DNA of 49,830 nt. Source: an uncultured Paracoccaceae bacterium (lineage in GTDB: Bacteria > Pseudomonadota > Alphaproteobacteria > Rhodobacterales > Rhodobacteraceae). Positions 40,375 to 48,395 of this stretch are shown here, in pieces. How positions within the stretch are numbered: position 1 is the first letter of the stretch; each line of letters begins with the position of its first letter. The translations under genes and the position numbers were made by a program. The stretch spans positions 1 to 49,830 of the forward strand of contig CALKOT010000067.1 in assembly GCA_938092015.1 (NCBI GenBank), written 5' to 3'. Below the pieces are notes generated by a model. That model was not told where the DNA came from and searched no databases. It saw only the letters and a program-made list of their open reading frames with translations.

Positions 40375-41119
40375 CTAGCTTCGGATGCCACTCCTAACTG
40401 ACTTTTGATTGAACCGATCTTCAAAGTAAGTCCTGAAAATTTCGTTCTCTGGGAACTCAGCGGGTGCTTTCCAGACCGCGCCAAAGCGTCCAACAAGCCC
40501 CGCAATCCAATCGGCGGCCTGCATCGTTTGATAGCGATGACTTTCAACTTGATATGGTGGCTCTATCAGGCAGCGTCGCGGCTCGGCGGAGTTATACATC
40601 GCCACGGCGGCTTCTGTGATCAATGCATCTCGCTGATCATGCTCATCAAGTATCAAAACGAAATTCTCAAACGGATCGCAATCTTCTTCACAATGTTGGT
40701 TGAGGCGTTTGATTGCATCTCTCGATACGACGCGATAAATTTGGTTTGGATTATGTTCTTCTGGAGCAAGGGGTTTTTGTGCCTCCAACATGAAACAAAA
40801 ATCCACCTAACGTGTCGATCTTATTAAATAGCCTGAATGTGAAACGGCGAAGTTCTGCATAGTTAGTGACATTCGGTACTGTATAGAGGCTCGCCCCTTT
40901 CTTTTCCCAGACTGCTGGATGTTTACCCGCCCGGTCGATCTCAAACGCAAGCAATTCCTGTTTGCGTTGGAAAAACCGTGTACCGAACCCCCGCACTTTG
41001 TCTATTGGTGAGGCGAAGCCCGCCAAGCCAAAGACAGGGTTATCATTGTGGCGTGGATCTGTTCGGCTGATGTATGGTCCTATGTGCCCAAATTCGTCCA
41101 AATACACTACGTAGGTCAA
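40375..41119 (-). pseudogene. DUF3800-family gene, frameshifted
   Basis: The N-terminal part reads LTYVVYLDEFGHIGPYISRTDPR, VFGLAGFASP and ELLAFEIDRAGKHPAVWEKKG, the opening of DUF3800 proteins (RNase H-like, acidic YLDE). It fits a TTG start at 41119 six bases after GGAG. Near 40780-40795 (an AAAAACCCC stretch) the frame is lost; the other frame continues LEAQKPLAPEEHNPNQIYRV, NFVLILDEHDQRDALI, CLIEPPYQVESHRYQTMQAADWIAGLVGRFG and ends at 40375. Restored length is about 247 residues. A second oddity: the only ATG near the start (41123) is one base out of frame. Composition is less GC-rich than the flanking genes, suggesting acquired DNA. Family function is unproven; it is common in mobile and defence regions. 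Confidence 0.75.
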
Positions 41120-41140
41120 ACATATCTCCAAAACACGAAA

Positions 41141-41160
41141 GCCCACGCTCTCGCGTGGGC
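41141..41160 (-). terminator. Hairpin terminator after the aldo/keto reductase operon
   Basis: GCCCACGC (41141-41148), loop TCTC, GCGTGGGC (41153-41160): a perfect 8-bp GC-rich stem. On the minus strand it is followed by TTTCGTGTTTT. It stands about 110 bp beyond the end of the reductase gene and 20 bp before the DUF3800 start, separating the two. Confidence 0.65.
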
Positions 41161-41273
41161 CTCGGAAAGAGAGCAATACAAGCTTGCGCCTCATCGTCCT
41201 TGCAGATGCTGAGCCACTCAAAGTCAAGCATTTCTTGAGTAAGTTCGTGACAACTTGCAGCACCAACCGCCCC

Positions 41274-42221
41274 CTACCGCTGCTCCTCCAACCGATCCGT
41301 CGCGGGCGGAGGCGTCCGACTCAGCGCCATCATCCGCCCCATCACCTCATCACTCAGCACATAATCCGCCGCCTTCAGCGACGGTTGCAACTGCTCCACC
41401 GACCGGGCGCCAATGATCGGACAGGAAATCGCCGGGTTCGACTTCACCCAAGCCACCGCCAGCGTCATCGGGTCTTCGCCCACATCCGCTGCCAGATCGG
41501 CAAAGGCGATGGCCGTTTCGTGGAACCACGGGTCGTCATAGCGTTTCTGGTATTCCGCGTTGACCGAGAACCGACCTTCCCCGCCCTTCGCATATTTGTT
41601 CGTCAACAACCCGCCCGCCGCTGGACCGTATGAGATGACGCCCATATCCTCAGATGCGGCCAACGGCAGGATTTCCACCTCTGACTGGCGCTTGATCAGG
41701 TTGTACATTGGCTGGATCACCTCGAACTGCGCCCAGCCCTCCTTCGCCGCAATCCCATTGGCCTTGGCGATCTGCCAGGCGGCGTAGTTTGAGCAGCCGG
41801 TATGGGCGATCTTGCCCTCGGCGCGCAGGTCTTCGAGGGCGCGCAGCGTTTCTTCGACCGGCGTGTCATCATCCCAACGGTGCATGAAGAAGAGGTCGAT
41901 GCGGTCCACATCCAGCCGCTTCAGCGACGCCTCACAAGCGTTTCTGATCCCGCGCCGCGTGCCGCCCTTGATCGGGCCCATTCCGCATTTTGAGGTGATG
42001 AAAACCTCATCCCGGTGGCCCTTGATCAGCTGGCCGAGGATGCGCTCGCTTTCGCCGCCCGCATAGACATCTGCGCAGTCGAAGAAATCAATGCCAGCAT
42101 CGCGGCAGGTGGAATAGAGGCGAGCAGATTCCGCCTCATCTGCGCCATTTCCAAAGGTCATCGTGCCGTAGCAGAGGGCTGAAACCTGCGCTCCGGTGCG
42201 GCCAAGACGAATTGTGTCCAT
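41274..42221 (-). CDS. Aldo/keto reductase
   Basis: 315 residues forming the AKR barrel. The catalytic tetrad is visible: Asp and Tyr in GIDFFDCADVYAGGESE, Lys in VFITSKCG, His in DLFFMHRWDD. The NADPH-binding end carries ISCPIIGARSVEQLQPSL. It resembles the tyr-phe-glu-type L-glyceraldehyde 3-phosphate/auxin-induced-like AKRs. It follows the Ldh-family gene (64 bp gap holding an 18-bp palindrome 37 bp before this start), and a terminator follows. Substrate unknown. Confidence 0.92.
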   Translation of the reverse strand: MDTIRLGRTGAQVSALCYGTMTFGNGADEAESARLYSTCRDAGIDFFDCADVYAGGESERILGQLIKGHRDEVFITSKCGMGPIKGGTRRGIRNACEASLKRLDVDRIDLFFMHRWDDDTPVEETLRALEDLRAEGKIAHTGCSNYAAWQIAKANGIAAKEGWAQFEVIQPMYNLIKRQSEVEILPLAASEDMGVISYGPAAGGLLTNKYAKGGEGRFSVNAEYQKRYDDPWFHETAIAFADLAADVGEDPMTLAVAWVKSNPAISCPIIGARSVEQLQPSLKAADYVLSDEVMGRMMALSRTPPPATDRLEEQR

Positions 42222-42257
42222 TTTATGTCATTCCTTATATTACAATGACTAACCTAT

Positions 42258-42275
42258 GGTTTCACGCGTGAAACC
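42258..42275. repeat. 18-bp perfect palindrome, copy 1
   Basis: GGTTTCACGCGTGAAACC lies between the Ldh-family gene and the aldo/keto reductase gene, 37 bp before the reductase start. An identical copy is at 48946-48963. A partial copy, GGTTTCAC, sits at 42281-42288. The sequence resembles the parS core TGTTTCACGTGAAACA with two extra central bases; a LacI-type operator is the other reading. Confidence 0.8.
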
Positions 42276-42284
42276 CGGCAGGTT

Positions 42285-43382
42285 TCACACCAGTTTCAGC
42301 AATTCTTCGCGGGAAAGGCCCACCAGATCGCCCGAGGCGAGGATATTATCCCAGGTCTCTGCCGACAGAGGCATCCCATTCGCCATCCGGTCCGCCCGCG
42401 CCTTACGCTCAGGATCGCCGGGCACCATCACAGGGGCCGCAGGATCGGCAGGCGGGCAGCCCCGAACCCAGTCGATGTACTCCGTGACCATGCTGACGCC
42501 ATCATGCCCATCGTTCATCTTTGCGGGGTCAACGTAGACCGACAGCATGCCGTTGTAGACGCCGGGGTCCGATTTGATCCCCGTCGGCCCGTTCCCTGTG
42601 ATCGCCCCGGCCAGCAGCTCACACGCCAGCGCCAGCCCCGACCCCTTGTGATCACCCACCGCCACCAGCGCGCCATCGCCGATCCGTGGGTTTGGCGCGA
42701 TGTCATCCTTAGTGTCGCCGTAGAGGACAGAGGGATCGTCAGACGGTTTGCCATCGCCATCCACCACGTCGCCATGCGCGACCTTTTTCTGACCTTTCAG
42801 GGCGACCAGCGCCTTGCCTTCGGCAATCCGGCTGGTGGCGAAGTCGAGGAAGAAATCCTCGCCGTTTTCGTTCGGGATGCCAATCGCCACAGGGGCCGTC
42901 GACATCCGCCGCCCCTTCCCGCCAAACGGCGCGACCAGCGAGGCATTTGAGACGTTCACAAAATGGATCGAAACCAGCCCCGCCTCCAACGCCTGCTCAG
43001 CCCAGCCGCCAATACGGCCAATGTGGCCCGCGTGGCGCAGACCGATCACAGAGACACCGTTCGCCTTGGCCTTCCTGATCCCCAGATCAACCGCCTGCCC
43101 ACCGACCCAATGGCCGAGGCCAGCATTGCCGTCGACCAGCGCAAAACTGTCCGTGTCGATCACGGCTGAGATCGTTTGCTGGTATTTGTAGGTTCCGTTG
43201 ATCCCCGCCTCGACATAGCGCGGCGTGCGGATCACGCCGTGGCTGTCGTGGCCACTGAGGTTCGCCATCACCAGCCCATTGGCCACCGCACTCGCCTCAG
43301 CAGCGGAGGCGCCCCCGGTCTCAAAGATCTTCTCCAGCACGGCGATGACGCCGGTATGCGGCAGGGTGACGATGTCGGACAT
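42285..43382 (-). CDS. Ldh-family oxidoreductase (malate/L-lactate/ureidoglycolate dehydrogenase-like)
   Basis: 365 residues of the malate/L-sulfolactate dehydrogenase family, which has its own non-Rossmann NAD(P) fold. Signatures: NLSGHDSHGVIRTPRYVE (catalytic His), VDGNAGLGHWVGGQAVD, VIGLRHAGHIGRIGGWAEQA, FLDFATSRIAEGKALVA and DHKGSGLALACELLAGA. The family reduces 2-oxo acids or oxidises 2-hydroxy acids. It heads a two-gene minus-strand unit with the aldo/keto reductase; a divergent SDR/AKR pair lies just upstream, giving a cluster of four oxidoreductases. Confidence 0.92.
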   Translation of the reverse strand: MSDIVTLPHTGVIAVLEKIFETGGASAAEASAVANGLVMANLSGHDSHGVIRTPRYVEAGINGTYKYQQTISAVIDTDSFALVDGNAGLGHWVGGQAVDLGIRKAKANGVSVIGLRHAGHIGRIGGWAEQALEAGLVSIHFVNVSNASLVAPFGGKGRRMSTAPVAIGIPNENGEDFFLDFATSRIAEGKALVALKGQKKVAHGDVVDGDGKPSDDPSVLYGDTKDDIAPNPRIGDGALVAVGDHKGSGLALACELLAGAITGNGPTGIKSDPGVYNGMLSVYVDPAKMNDGHDGVSMVTEYIDWVRGCPPADPAAPVMVPGDPERKARADRMANGMPLSAETWDNILASGDLVGLSREELLKLV

Positions 43383-43448
43383 GATGCTCTCCCAAGTGTT
43401 TTGGCGACCATCTCCAGCGGGCCAGCCATGGTCAAGCCGGGCGCGAGG

Positions 43449-43706
43449 TCAGCCCTTTCGGAACATCTCAAGAAACGCCTTCAACGCCCCTCGGCGTGAC
43501 CGGATCGCCCAAGCTGGGCGCCATGCGAGACGCGCCCGGATCGCCTGCGCCTCATCATCGTCGCGGTCGTGCGCGACCAACACCATCGCAACTTCTTCGG
43601 ATGACATCTGGGCTGGTCGCCTGGTAATCTCGTCAACTTTCATGAAGGTGAGTTTCGCTGTGAAACCTCCGCTCGCCAACCCCAGCAATGACGCGATGTC
43701 AGACAT
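43449..43706 (-). CDS. Hypothetical 85-residue protein
   Basis: A short frame between the Ldh-family gene and the divergent SDR gene. The product has an N-terminal SLLGLASGGFTAKLTFMKVD segment, an acidic middle (HDRDDDEAQAIRARLAW) and a basic C-terminus (RSRRGALKAFLEMF). No signal peptide, membrane helix or known motif is visible, and the ribosome-binding site is weak. It could be real, since codon use looks like its neighbours, or a chance frame in a region that also has to hold the SDR promoter. Not recognised. Confidence 0.35.
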   Translation of the reverse strand: MSDIASLLGLASGGFTAKLTFMKVDEITRRPAQMSSEEVAMVLVAHDRDDDEAQAIRARLAWRPAWAIRSRRGALKAFLEMFRKG

Positions 43707-43778
43707 GTGATTTTCATCTCGCGCGTGCCCGGTCCGATGGCTAATCTGCCGTCAACTCAGAAACCAAAGGACGACGAC

Positions 43779-44546
43779 ATGGATATCTCAGGTCTCTCAG
43801 CAGTCATAACGGGCGGCGCATCAGGTCTCGGCGAGGCGACGGCACGGATGCTGGTCGCTGGCGGCGCAAAAGTCGCCCTTTTCGACATGAACGCGGAAAA
43901 GGGTGAGGCATTAGCCGCAGAACTGGGCGGCATCTTCGTCTCAGTCGACGTATCAAACCCCTCTTCTGTCGCCGCAGGTTTCGAAACCGCCCGCGCAGCG
44001 CAGGGCCAGGAACGGATCTGCGTGAATTGCGCGGGCATTGGCCCCGCCCAGCGCACTGTGAACCGCGACGGGTCATCCCACGACGGCGATCTCTACGCCA
44101 AAGTCATCGCTGTGAACCTGATCGGCACATTCAACACCGCCAGCCAAGCCGCAGCAGGCATGGCCGCTACCGACCCCGTAAATGGCGACAATGAGCGTGG
44201 CGTGATCATCAACACCGCGTCTGTCGCCGCCTATGATGGCCAGATCGGCCAGCTCGCCTATGCATCGTCCAAAGCGGGCGTCGTTGGCATGACCCTGCCA
44301 ATGGCCCGCGATCTTTCCCGTTCTGGCGTGCGCGTCATGACCATCGCGCCGGGCCTTTTCATGACCCCGATGCTGGCCGGACTGCCGCAAGAGGCGCAGG
44401 ACAGCCTCGGCGCGCAGGTCCCCTTCCCGCCTCGCCTTGGCGATCCGTCCGAATACGCCAAACTCGCGCGTTCGATTATCGAAAATCCGATGCTGAATGG
44501 TGAAACGATCCGCCTGGACGGCGCCATCCGCATGGCTCCGAAATAA
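43779..44546 (+). CDS. Short-chain dehydrogenase/reductase, HSD17B10-like
   Basis: 255 residues from the ATG at 43779 (AAAGGA upstream). The NAD motif is VITGGASGLGEATARMLVAG with Asp in VALFDMN favouring NAD; the NAG-type motif is CVNCAGIG; the catalytic Ser is in IINTASVAAYDG and the YxxxK pair in LAYASSKAG. The C-terminal half, PGLFMTPMLAGLPQEAQDSL then FPPRLGDPSEYAKLARSI and GETIRLDGAIRM, closely follows 3-hydroxyacyl-CoA dehydrogenase type 2 (HSD17B10-like) enzymes, so a 3-hydroxyacyl-CoA substrate is likely. The aldo/keto reductase gene follows at 11 bp. Confidence 0.92.
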   Translation: MDISGLSAVITGGASGLGEATARMLVAGGAKVALFDMNAEKGEALAAELGGIFVSVDVSNPSSVAAGFETARAAQGQERICVNCAGIGPAQRTVNRDGSSHDGDLYAKVIAVNLIGTFNTASQAAAGMAATDPVNGDNERGVIINTASVAAYDGQIGQLAYASSKAGVVGMTLPMARDLSRSGVRVMTIAPGLFMTPMLAGLPQEAQDSLGAQVPFPPRLGDPSEYAKLARSIIENPMLNGETIRLDGAIRMAPK

Positions 44547-44557
44547 GAGGTTTCTCT

Positions 44558-45550
44558 GTGAAACAGGTACAAATCGGCCAGACCGGCCCCAAGGTTGGCG
44601 CGCTCGGATACGGCGCAATGTCCTTCACCAACTTCTACGGCCCGTCGACCGAGGAAGGCAGCCACGCTATCCTCGACGCCTGTCTTGAATTGGGCATCGA
44701 CCATATCGATACCTCAAACGTCTACGGCATGGGACGGTCTGAGAACTTCATCGGATCATGGCTGGCAAAACGTTCGGATAATCCTTTCAGGATCGCGACC
44801 AAGGCTTCGATCCGGCGGGGCGATGATGGTAAGAACTATTTCGACAACTCGCCCGAACATCTGGAGGCTGAGCTTGACGGCTCGCTGAAACGAATGGGCG
44901 TTGATCGGGTGGACCTGTTTTATGTCCACCGCCGCGTTCAGGAAGTGCCCGTTGAAGAGGTGGCAGGTTTCCTCAGCACGTTGATCGCCAAAGGCAAGAT
45001 TGGCGGCTACGGGTTTTCTGAGATAGCGCCAACGACCCTCCGCCGCGCTCACTCCGAACATCCTGTGGCGGCGGTGCAATCAGAATACTCGCTCCAGACC
45101 CGCTCACCTGAGATGGGGTTGGTGCAAAGCTGCGCGGAACTTGGCGCGGCGATGGTCGCCTTCTCGCCTGTGGGTCGAGGCATGCTGACCGATCGACCTC
45201 ACACGTTAAAAGAGGCGGCAGAGTACCCGTTCCTGACCAACAACCCTCGCTTTGTCGAACCGAACCTTAGCGCTAATCTGAAGAATTCGGCTGAGTTTCA
45301 GACGCTGGCGGCTGATTTGGGACTGCCTGCCGCAGGCCTCGCCATCGCCTGGCTGATTGCGCAGGGCGACCATGTCCTGCCCATTCCCGGCACCAGGTCT
45401 GTTGAGCGGTTAAAGGAACTTGCGGCGGGTGCCGAGCGTACTTTGACGAGCGGAGAACTGGCGCAGGTTGAAAAGGTATTGCCAATCGGCTGGTGCCATG
45501 GCGACCGTTACAATCAAGGCCAGTGGAACGGGCCAGAGAAGTATTGCTGA
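44558..45550 (+). CDS. Aldo/keto reductase
   Basis: 330 residues from a GTG at 44558 preceded by AGAGG. Catalytic residues: Asp/Tyr in HIDTSNVYGMGRSENFIG, Lys in FRIATKAS, His in DLFYVHRRV. The NADPH-binding end is LPIPGTRSVERLKELAAGA, the AKR13-like form (pyridoxal/IolS-type relatives). It follows the SDR gene and overlaps the convergent DUF1796-like gene by 37 bp at its 3' end. A degenerate palindrome, GGTTTC-n5-GAAAC (44549-44564), straddles its start codon. Confidence 0.92.
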   Translation: MKQVQIGQTGPKVGALGYGAMSFTNFYGPSTEEGSHAILDACLELGIDHIDTSNVYGMGRSENFIGSWLAKRSDNPFRIATKASIRRGDDGKNYFDNSPEHLEAELDGSLKRMGVDRVDLFYVHRRVQEVPVEEVAGFLSTLIAKGKIGGYGFSEIAPTTLRRAHSEHPVAAVQSEYSLQTRSPEMGLVQSCAELGAAMVAFSPVGRGMLTDRPHTLKEAAEYPFLTNNPRFVEPNLSANLKNSAEFQTLAADLGLPAAGLAIAWLIAQGDHVLPIPGTRSVERLKELAAGAERTLTSGELAQVEKVLPIGWCHGDRYNQGQWNGPEKYC

Positions 45551-46467
45551 CAGCACAGCCTTAGCTGAGGTTTGACCGCCGCCAACGGGTTTTGTCCGAC
45601 CAATATAGTTCGCCATCGTCCGCTCTGATAACGGTACGGATTGTATTCTGCATCGTCGTCGAACACGGCGATGTAGCCACCTTGCATTGACCGCAATTCT
45701 CCCACCGGTTCGCCTGCTTTGGTGATAGCGGCGCCGTGGTCTGAAAGCGGTACGATCCGCCAACCACTTTCATAAACGCCAGCAACGGACGTGAGCGCGG
45801 TGCTATCTGCCGCCCCAACTGAGAATACGCTGGCTGCAAGTTGACCATTAGTTGGAAGCGTCAGTTTGCCAGCGAAGACAGACCTGAACCAACTGGCAAG
45901 AAAGGCATGGTTTAACTCGATACTATCCCGAAGGTTTCTGTTCAGGACGAGGATTTCAAAGTCCCGGACGCCAAAGGCGGTAAGAGCCTCTTTAAGATCT
46001 AAAATGAAATCACGCGTGATACGAAACTTGTCTGAGAAATCCTGAAAATCGCGCGCATACTCACCTAGGTTTATTTGGGTATTGCTGATCACAAAGGTGA
46101 ACTGTTCGTCCGGCGATCTTAGAAGGCTTCGGAACCTGCCCCACATCGCGGCATATTCTTGCCTGATCAGGGGCAAACCTTCGCGCCAGTTTGGTAGGAT
46201 TTTCAGGTCTTCCGTAACTGCGTAGTCATGCCAAAGGTAGACGCCTTTTGTATGGATGCCTTCGCGGCCCTCCTTCGGCGCGCGGTAGACCTCCATTACA
46301 TCTTCATCCCGCAGGCTAAATATCTCGCCGTCATAGCGGAACGCTGCAAGCAGCGCCGCTTTGGTCGTGACATTGTAGTCAAACGGTAGCAGACGGTGAT
46401 CTGCAATGACGAGGTAAATGCAAAACCTGGATTGGCAAGAGAACCCTAAGGAAACCAACTTTCGCAC
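45514..46467 (-). CDS. DUF1796-like putative papain-type cysteine peptidase
   Basis: 317 residues from a GTG at 46467, 7 bp after the previous stop; the longer reading to 46542 lies inside that gene. The N-terminus KLVSLGFSCQSRFCIYLV then DHRLLPFDYNVTTKAALLAAF follows DUF1796, whose members begin with a SLG-x-C-Q motif and are predicted cysteine peptidases. The middle has GVYLWHDYAVTED and FTFVISNTQINLGEYARDFQ. The C-terminal 130 residues (VAGVYESGWRIVPLSDHGAA) are not recognised. Cys and His candidates are present; activity is unproven. Third gene of mepA - phytase-esterase - DUF1796. Confidence 0.7.
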   Translation of the reverse strand: MRKLVSLGFSCQSRFCIYLVIADHRLLPFDYNVTTKAALLAAFRYDGEIFSLRDEDVMEVYRAPKEGREGIHTKGVYLWHDYAVTEDLKILPNWREGLPLIRQEYAAMWGRFRSLLRSPDEQFTFVISNTQINLGEYARDFQDFSDKFRITRDFILDLKEALTAFGVRDFEILVLNRNLRDSIELNHAFLASWFRSVFAGKLTLPTNGQLAASVFSVGAADSTALTSVAGVYESGWRIVPLSDHGAAITKAGEPVGELRSMQGGYIAVFDDDAEYNPYRYQSGRWRTILVGQNPLAAVKPQLRLCCQQYFSGPFHWP

Positions 46468-46474
46468 GTGCGCC

Positions 46475-47407
46475 CTAATCCTTAATTGCAAAGAGGGCGA
46501 AAACGTTTCGCTGCAAAAGGAACAGATTATCATCCGACGCAATCAGGATCAGCGTTTCTTCATTCTCTCGCCAGACATCAATGCTTTCGATGTTGTCAAT
46601 GTTGCTGGCGGCGGGCATTTCCAGCAGCGTTTCATCCGCTATCGGTTCTTTCCCATCTCCGTATTTGAGGCGCCTCAATCGGATCTCAAAACCCGAAGTG
46701 AACGAAAACTTCCTTTCGGTGATGTAAAGCCAGCCATCCGGTCCAAAGTCAGCACCTGTCACCATGTGTTTGGACAATCTGGGCAACAGCTTTTCGTTGA
46801 ACCCACGCCCATCCCAGATGAACACAGGGAACGGTCGCGCATAGTCGCTAGACGCTTCCCTAACCGCCCATAACCGTCCTAGATCGTCCCGCGCCAGCGC
46901 TTCTATTCCGGTATTGCTGGAGAAGGTTTCCCAGGCCGGGTGGCGGATCGTTTCTGAAGGCAGGCCGCCAACACCAGGAACGCGCCAAATGCGATGATCG
47001 CCTTCAAAGGATATCCAGAACGCGCCGGATCGAGGGTCCCATGTCAGGTCTTCGCTGTCCTGTGCGCCTTTATCAACCGGGGCGCCCTCGGCATTCAGGA
47101 TCGGCTGCATGCGCAGGTTTGAAAGACCTATAAGGCGTTCATTTTCAATCTGAACATCCATTTCAACCCAGGCGCCCCGATCCGATACTAGGACAGCAGA
47201 GCGAGAGTTGATGAGCGAAAGACCAGACAATCCGCCAAAGCCCTGAAATGGAGGGCGGACGACCAGCCCGCCACGAAACTCCAACGGACTGGTTTCAGGC
47301 ACATCAAAATTGATCGGATAGGTAGCAGGCTCAACGCCACTGCCAGCATCAAACGCCTTGGCTGACGTTGAAACGCACAGCAGCAGAAAAGCGATTAACC
47401 GGATCAT
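46475..47407 (-). CDS. Esterase-like activity of phytase family protein
   Basis: 310 residues with a Sec signal peptide (MIRLIAFLLLCVSTSAKA|FD). The mature protein is a beta-propeller-like chain: RGGLVVRPPFQGFGGLSGLS, AVLVSDRGAWVEMDVQ, DSEDLTWDPRSGAFWISFEG, NTGIEALARDDLGRLWAVRE, GADFGPDGWLYITERKFS and a late NIDNIESIDVW. This is the esterase-like activity of phytase (PF13449-type) pattern. It acts in the periplasm or outside; substrate unknown. Its ATG overlaps the mepA stop (ATGA). Confidence 0.88.
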   Translation of the reverse strand: MIRLIAFLLLCVSTSAKAFDAGSGVEPATYPINFDVPETSPLEFRGGLVVRPPFQGFGGLSGLSLINSRSAVLVSDRGAWVEMDVQIENERLIGLSNLRMQPILNAEGAPVDKGAQDSEDLTWDPRSGAFWISFEGDHRIWRVPGVGGLPSETIRHPAWETFSSNTGIEALARDDLGRLWAVREASSDYARPFPVFIWDGRGFNEKLLPRLSKHMVTGADFGPDGWLYITERKFSFTSGFEIRLRRLKYGDGKEPIADETLLEMPAASNIDNIESIDVWRENEETLILIASDDNLFLLQRNVFALFAIKD

Positions 47408-48255
47408 TGTGCGGCAAGCACCCCTTCGCAGGCCTGCGGCAGATCAGCGAGGACCAGTTGACGGCGGGCCGGTTTTTTCGGCGCATTCGGATCCGGCTTT
47501 GGATTACGTGCTTCATCAGAGAACCACCATGAAAGCGTCGCATCACAGCCATCGCCAGCGGGCGGCGGGGCCTGATCGAAACATCCAACTGTCCCTGCCG
47601 GGCACGAGAGACGAACATGGAAATGGGCGTTGTGGCCCCACCATGGGCGTATTTTTCTAAGCCAGCCCCGGTCATCCCCCACCGTCTGGCATAATTGATC
47701 CTTGATGGCGGCGTGCACAAAAATTCGGGCGACGGCCGGGTCTGAGGCAGCTGCCTTCAGCACTTGTCCGTGACTGTCAGTCCAGCGGTTGTTCACCGCC
47801 ATATGATCCCCCGTAGTCACTGTGAAACTGCCGATGTTTTCGCGTTCGTTCCGCGTCAGTTTCTTTGCATAACCGGGCCTCATCCAGATATCCGCGTCCA
47901 GACCGATCTGGTGCGACTGATGGCCTGACGTCATCGGCCCCCCGCGTGGCTGGCTAAGGTCGCCAACCAGCAAACCATCCCAGCCGATCGACTGGGCTTT
48001 CGTCCCGAGGCGCCCAATAAAGGCAATCAGTTCGGGATGACCCCAGTTGCGATTTCGGGACAGACGCATCGCTTGCCAGCTATCCCCTGTGACGGCCAGT
48101 TCAGCACCGCCCGCCAGACAGCCTTTGGCGTATGAGCCGTGGGACTCAGCCTGTTGAGACGATGCCTGCTTGGCCGCGCCAAAGCGATATTTCACCGCTT
48201 CGGCGCTGGCGGGCCAAGCGAGGCAGATAGCAAGAACAAGGACGATGGCGCGCAT
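47404..48255 (-). CDS. mepA: Penicillin-insensitive murein endopeptidase
   Basis: 283 residues from the ATG at 48255 (GGAGA upstream; an ATG at 48267 is an alternative). Signal peptide MRAIVLVLAICLAWPASA|EA. LAS/MepA zinc ligands are seen in SGHQSHQIGLDADIWM (His, Asp) and in the HxH of HNAHFHVRLSCP. The enzyme cuts the D-Ala-meso-DAP cross-links of peptidoglycan in the periplasm. The C-terminus, after FDQAPPPAGDGCDATLSWWF, has a Lys/Pro-rich stretch (PKPDPNAPKKPARR). First gene of a three-gene operon. Confidence 0.95.
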   Translation of the reverse strand: MRAIVLVLAICLAWPASAEAVKYRFGAAKQASSQQAESHGSYAKGCLAGGAELAVTGDSWQAMRLSRNRNWGHPELIAFIGRLGTKAQSIGWDGLLVGDLSQPRGGPMTSGHQSHQIGLDADIWMRPGYAKKLTRNERENIGSFTVTTGDHMAVNNRWTDSHGQVLKAAASDPAVARIFVHAAIKDQLCQTVGDDRGWLRKIRPWWGHNAHFHVRLSCPAGTVGCFDQAPPPAGDGCDATLSWWFSDEARNPKPDPNAPKKPARRQLVLADLPQACEGVLAAQ

Positions 48256-48395
48256 AAGCGTCTCCATATCAGAGGTCTGGTTTCGGAACCATGACCAGGC
48301 TGCCTCACCTTCCTCAGATTCCGATGAAACGAACAAGGATTTTTCGCAAGCCTGTCGCAAATTTCGTGCTAGTCACAGAGAAATGGGAGATCGAC

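Noticed and set aside
42258-42275. Palindromes as canonical parS sites
   Set aside because: The parS core has no CG between its arms' CAC and GTG; the two extra bases change the half-site spacing, so I call them parS-like only.
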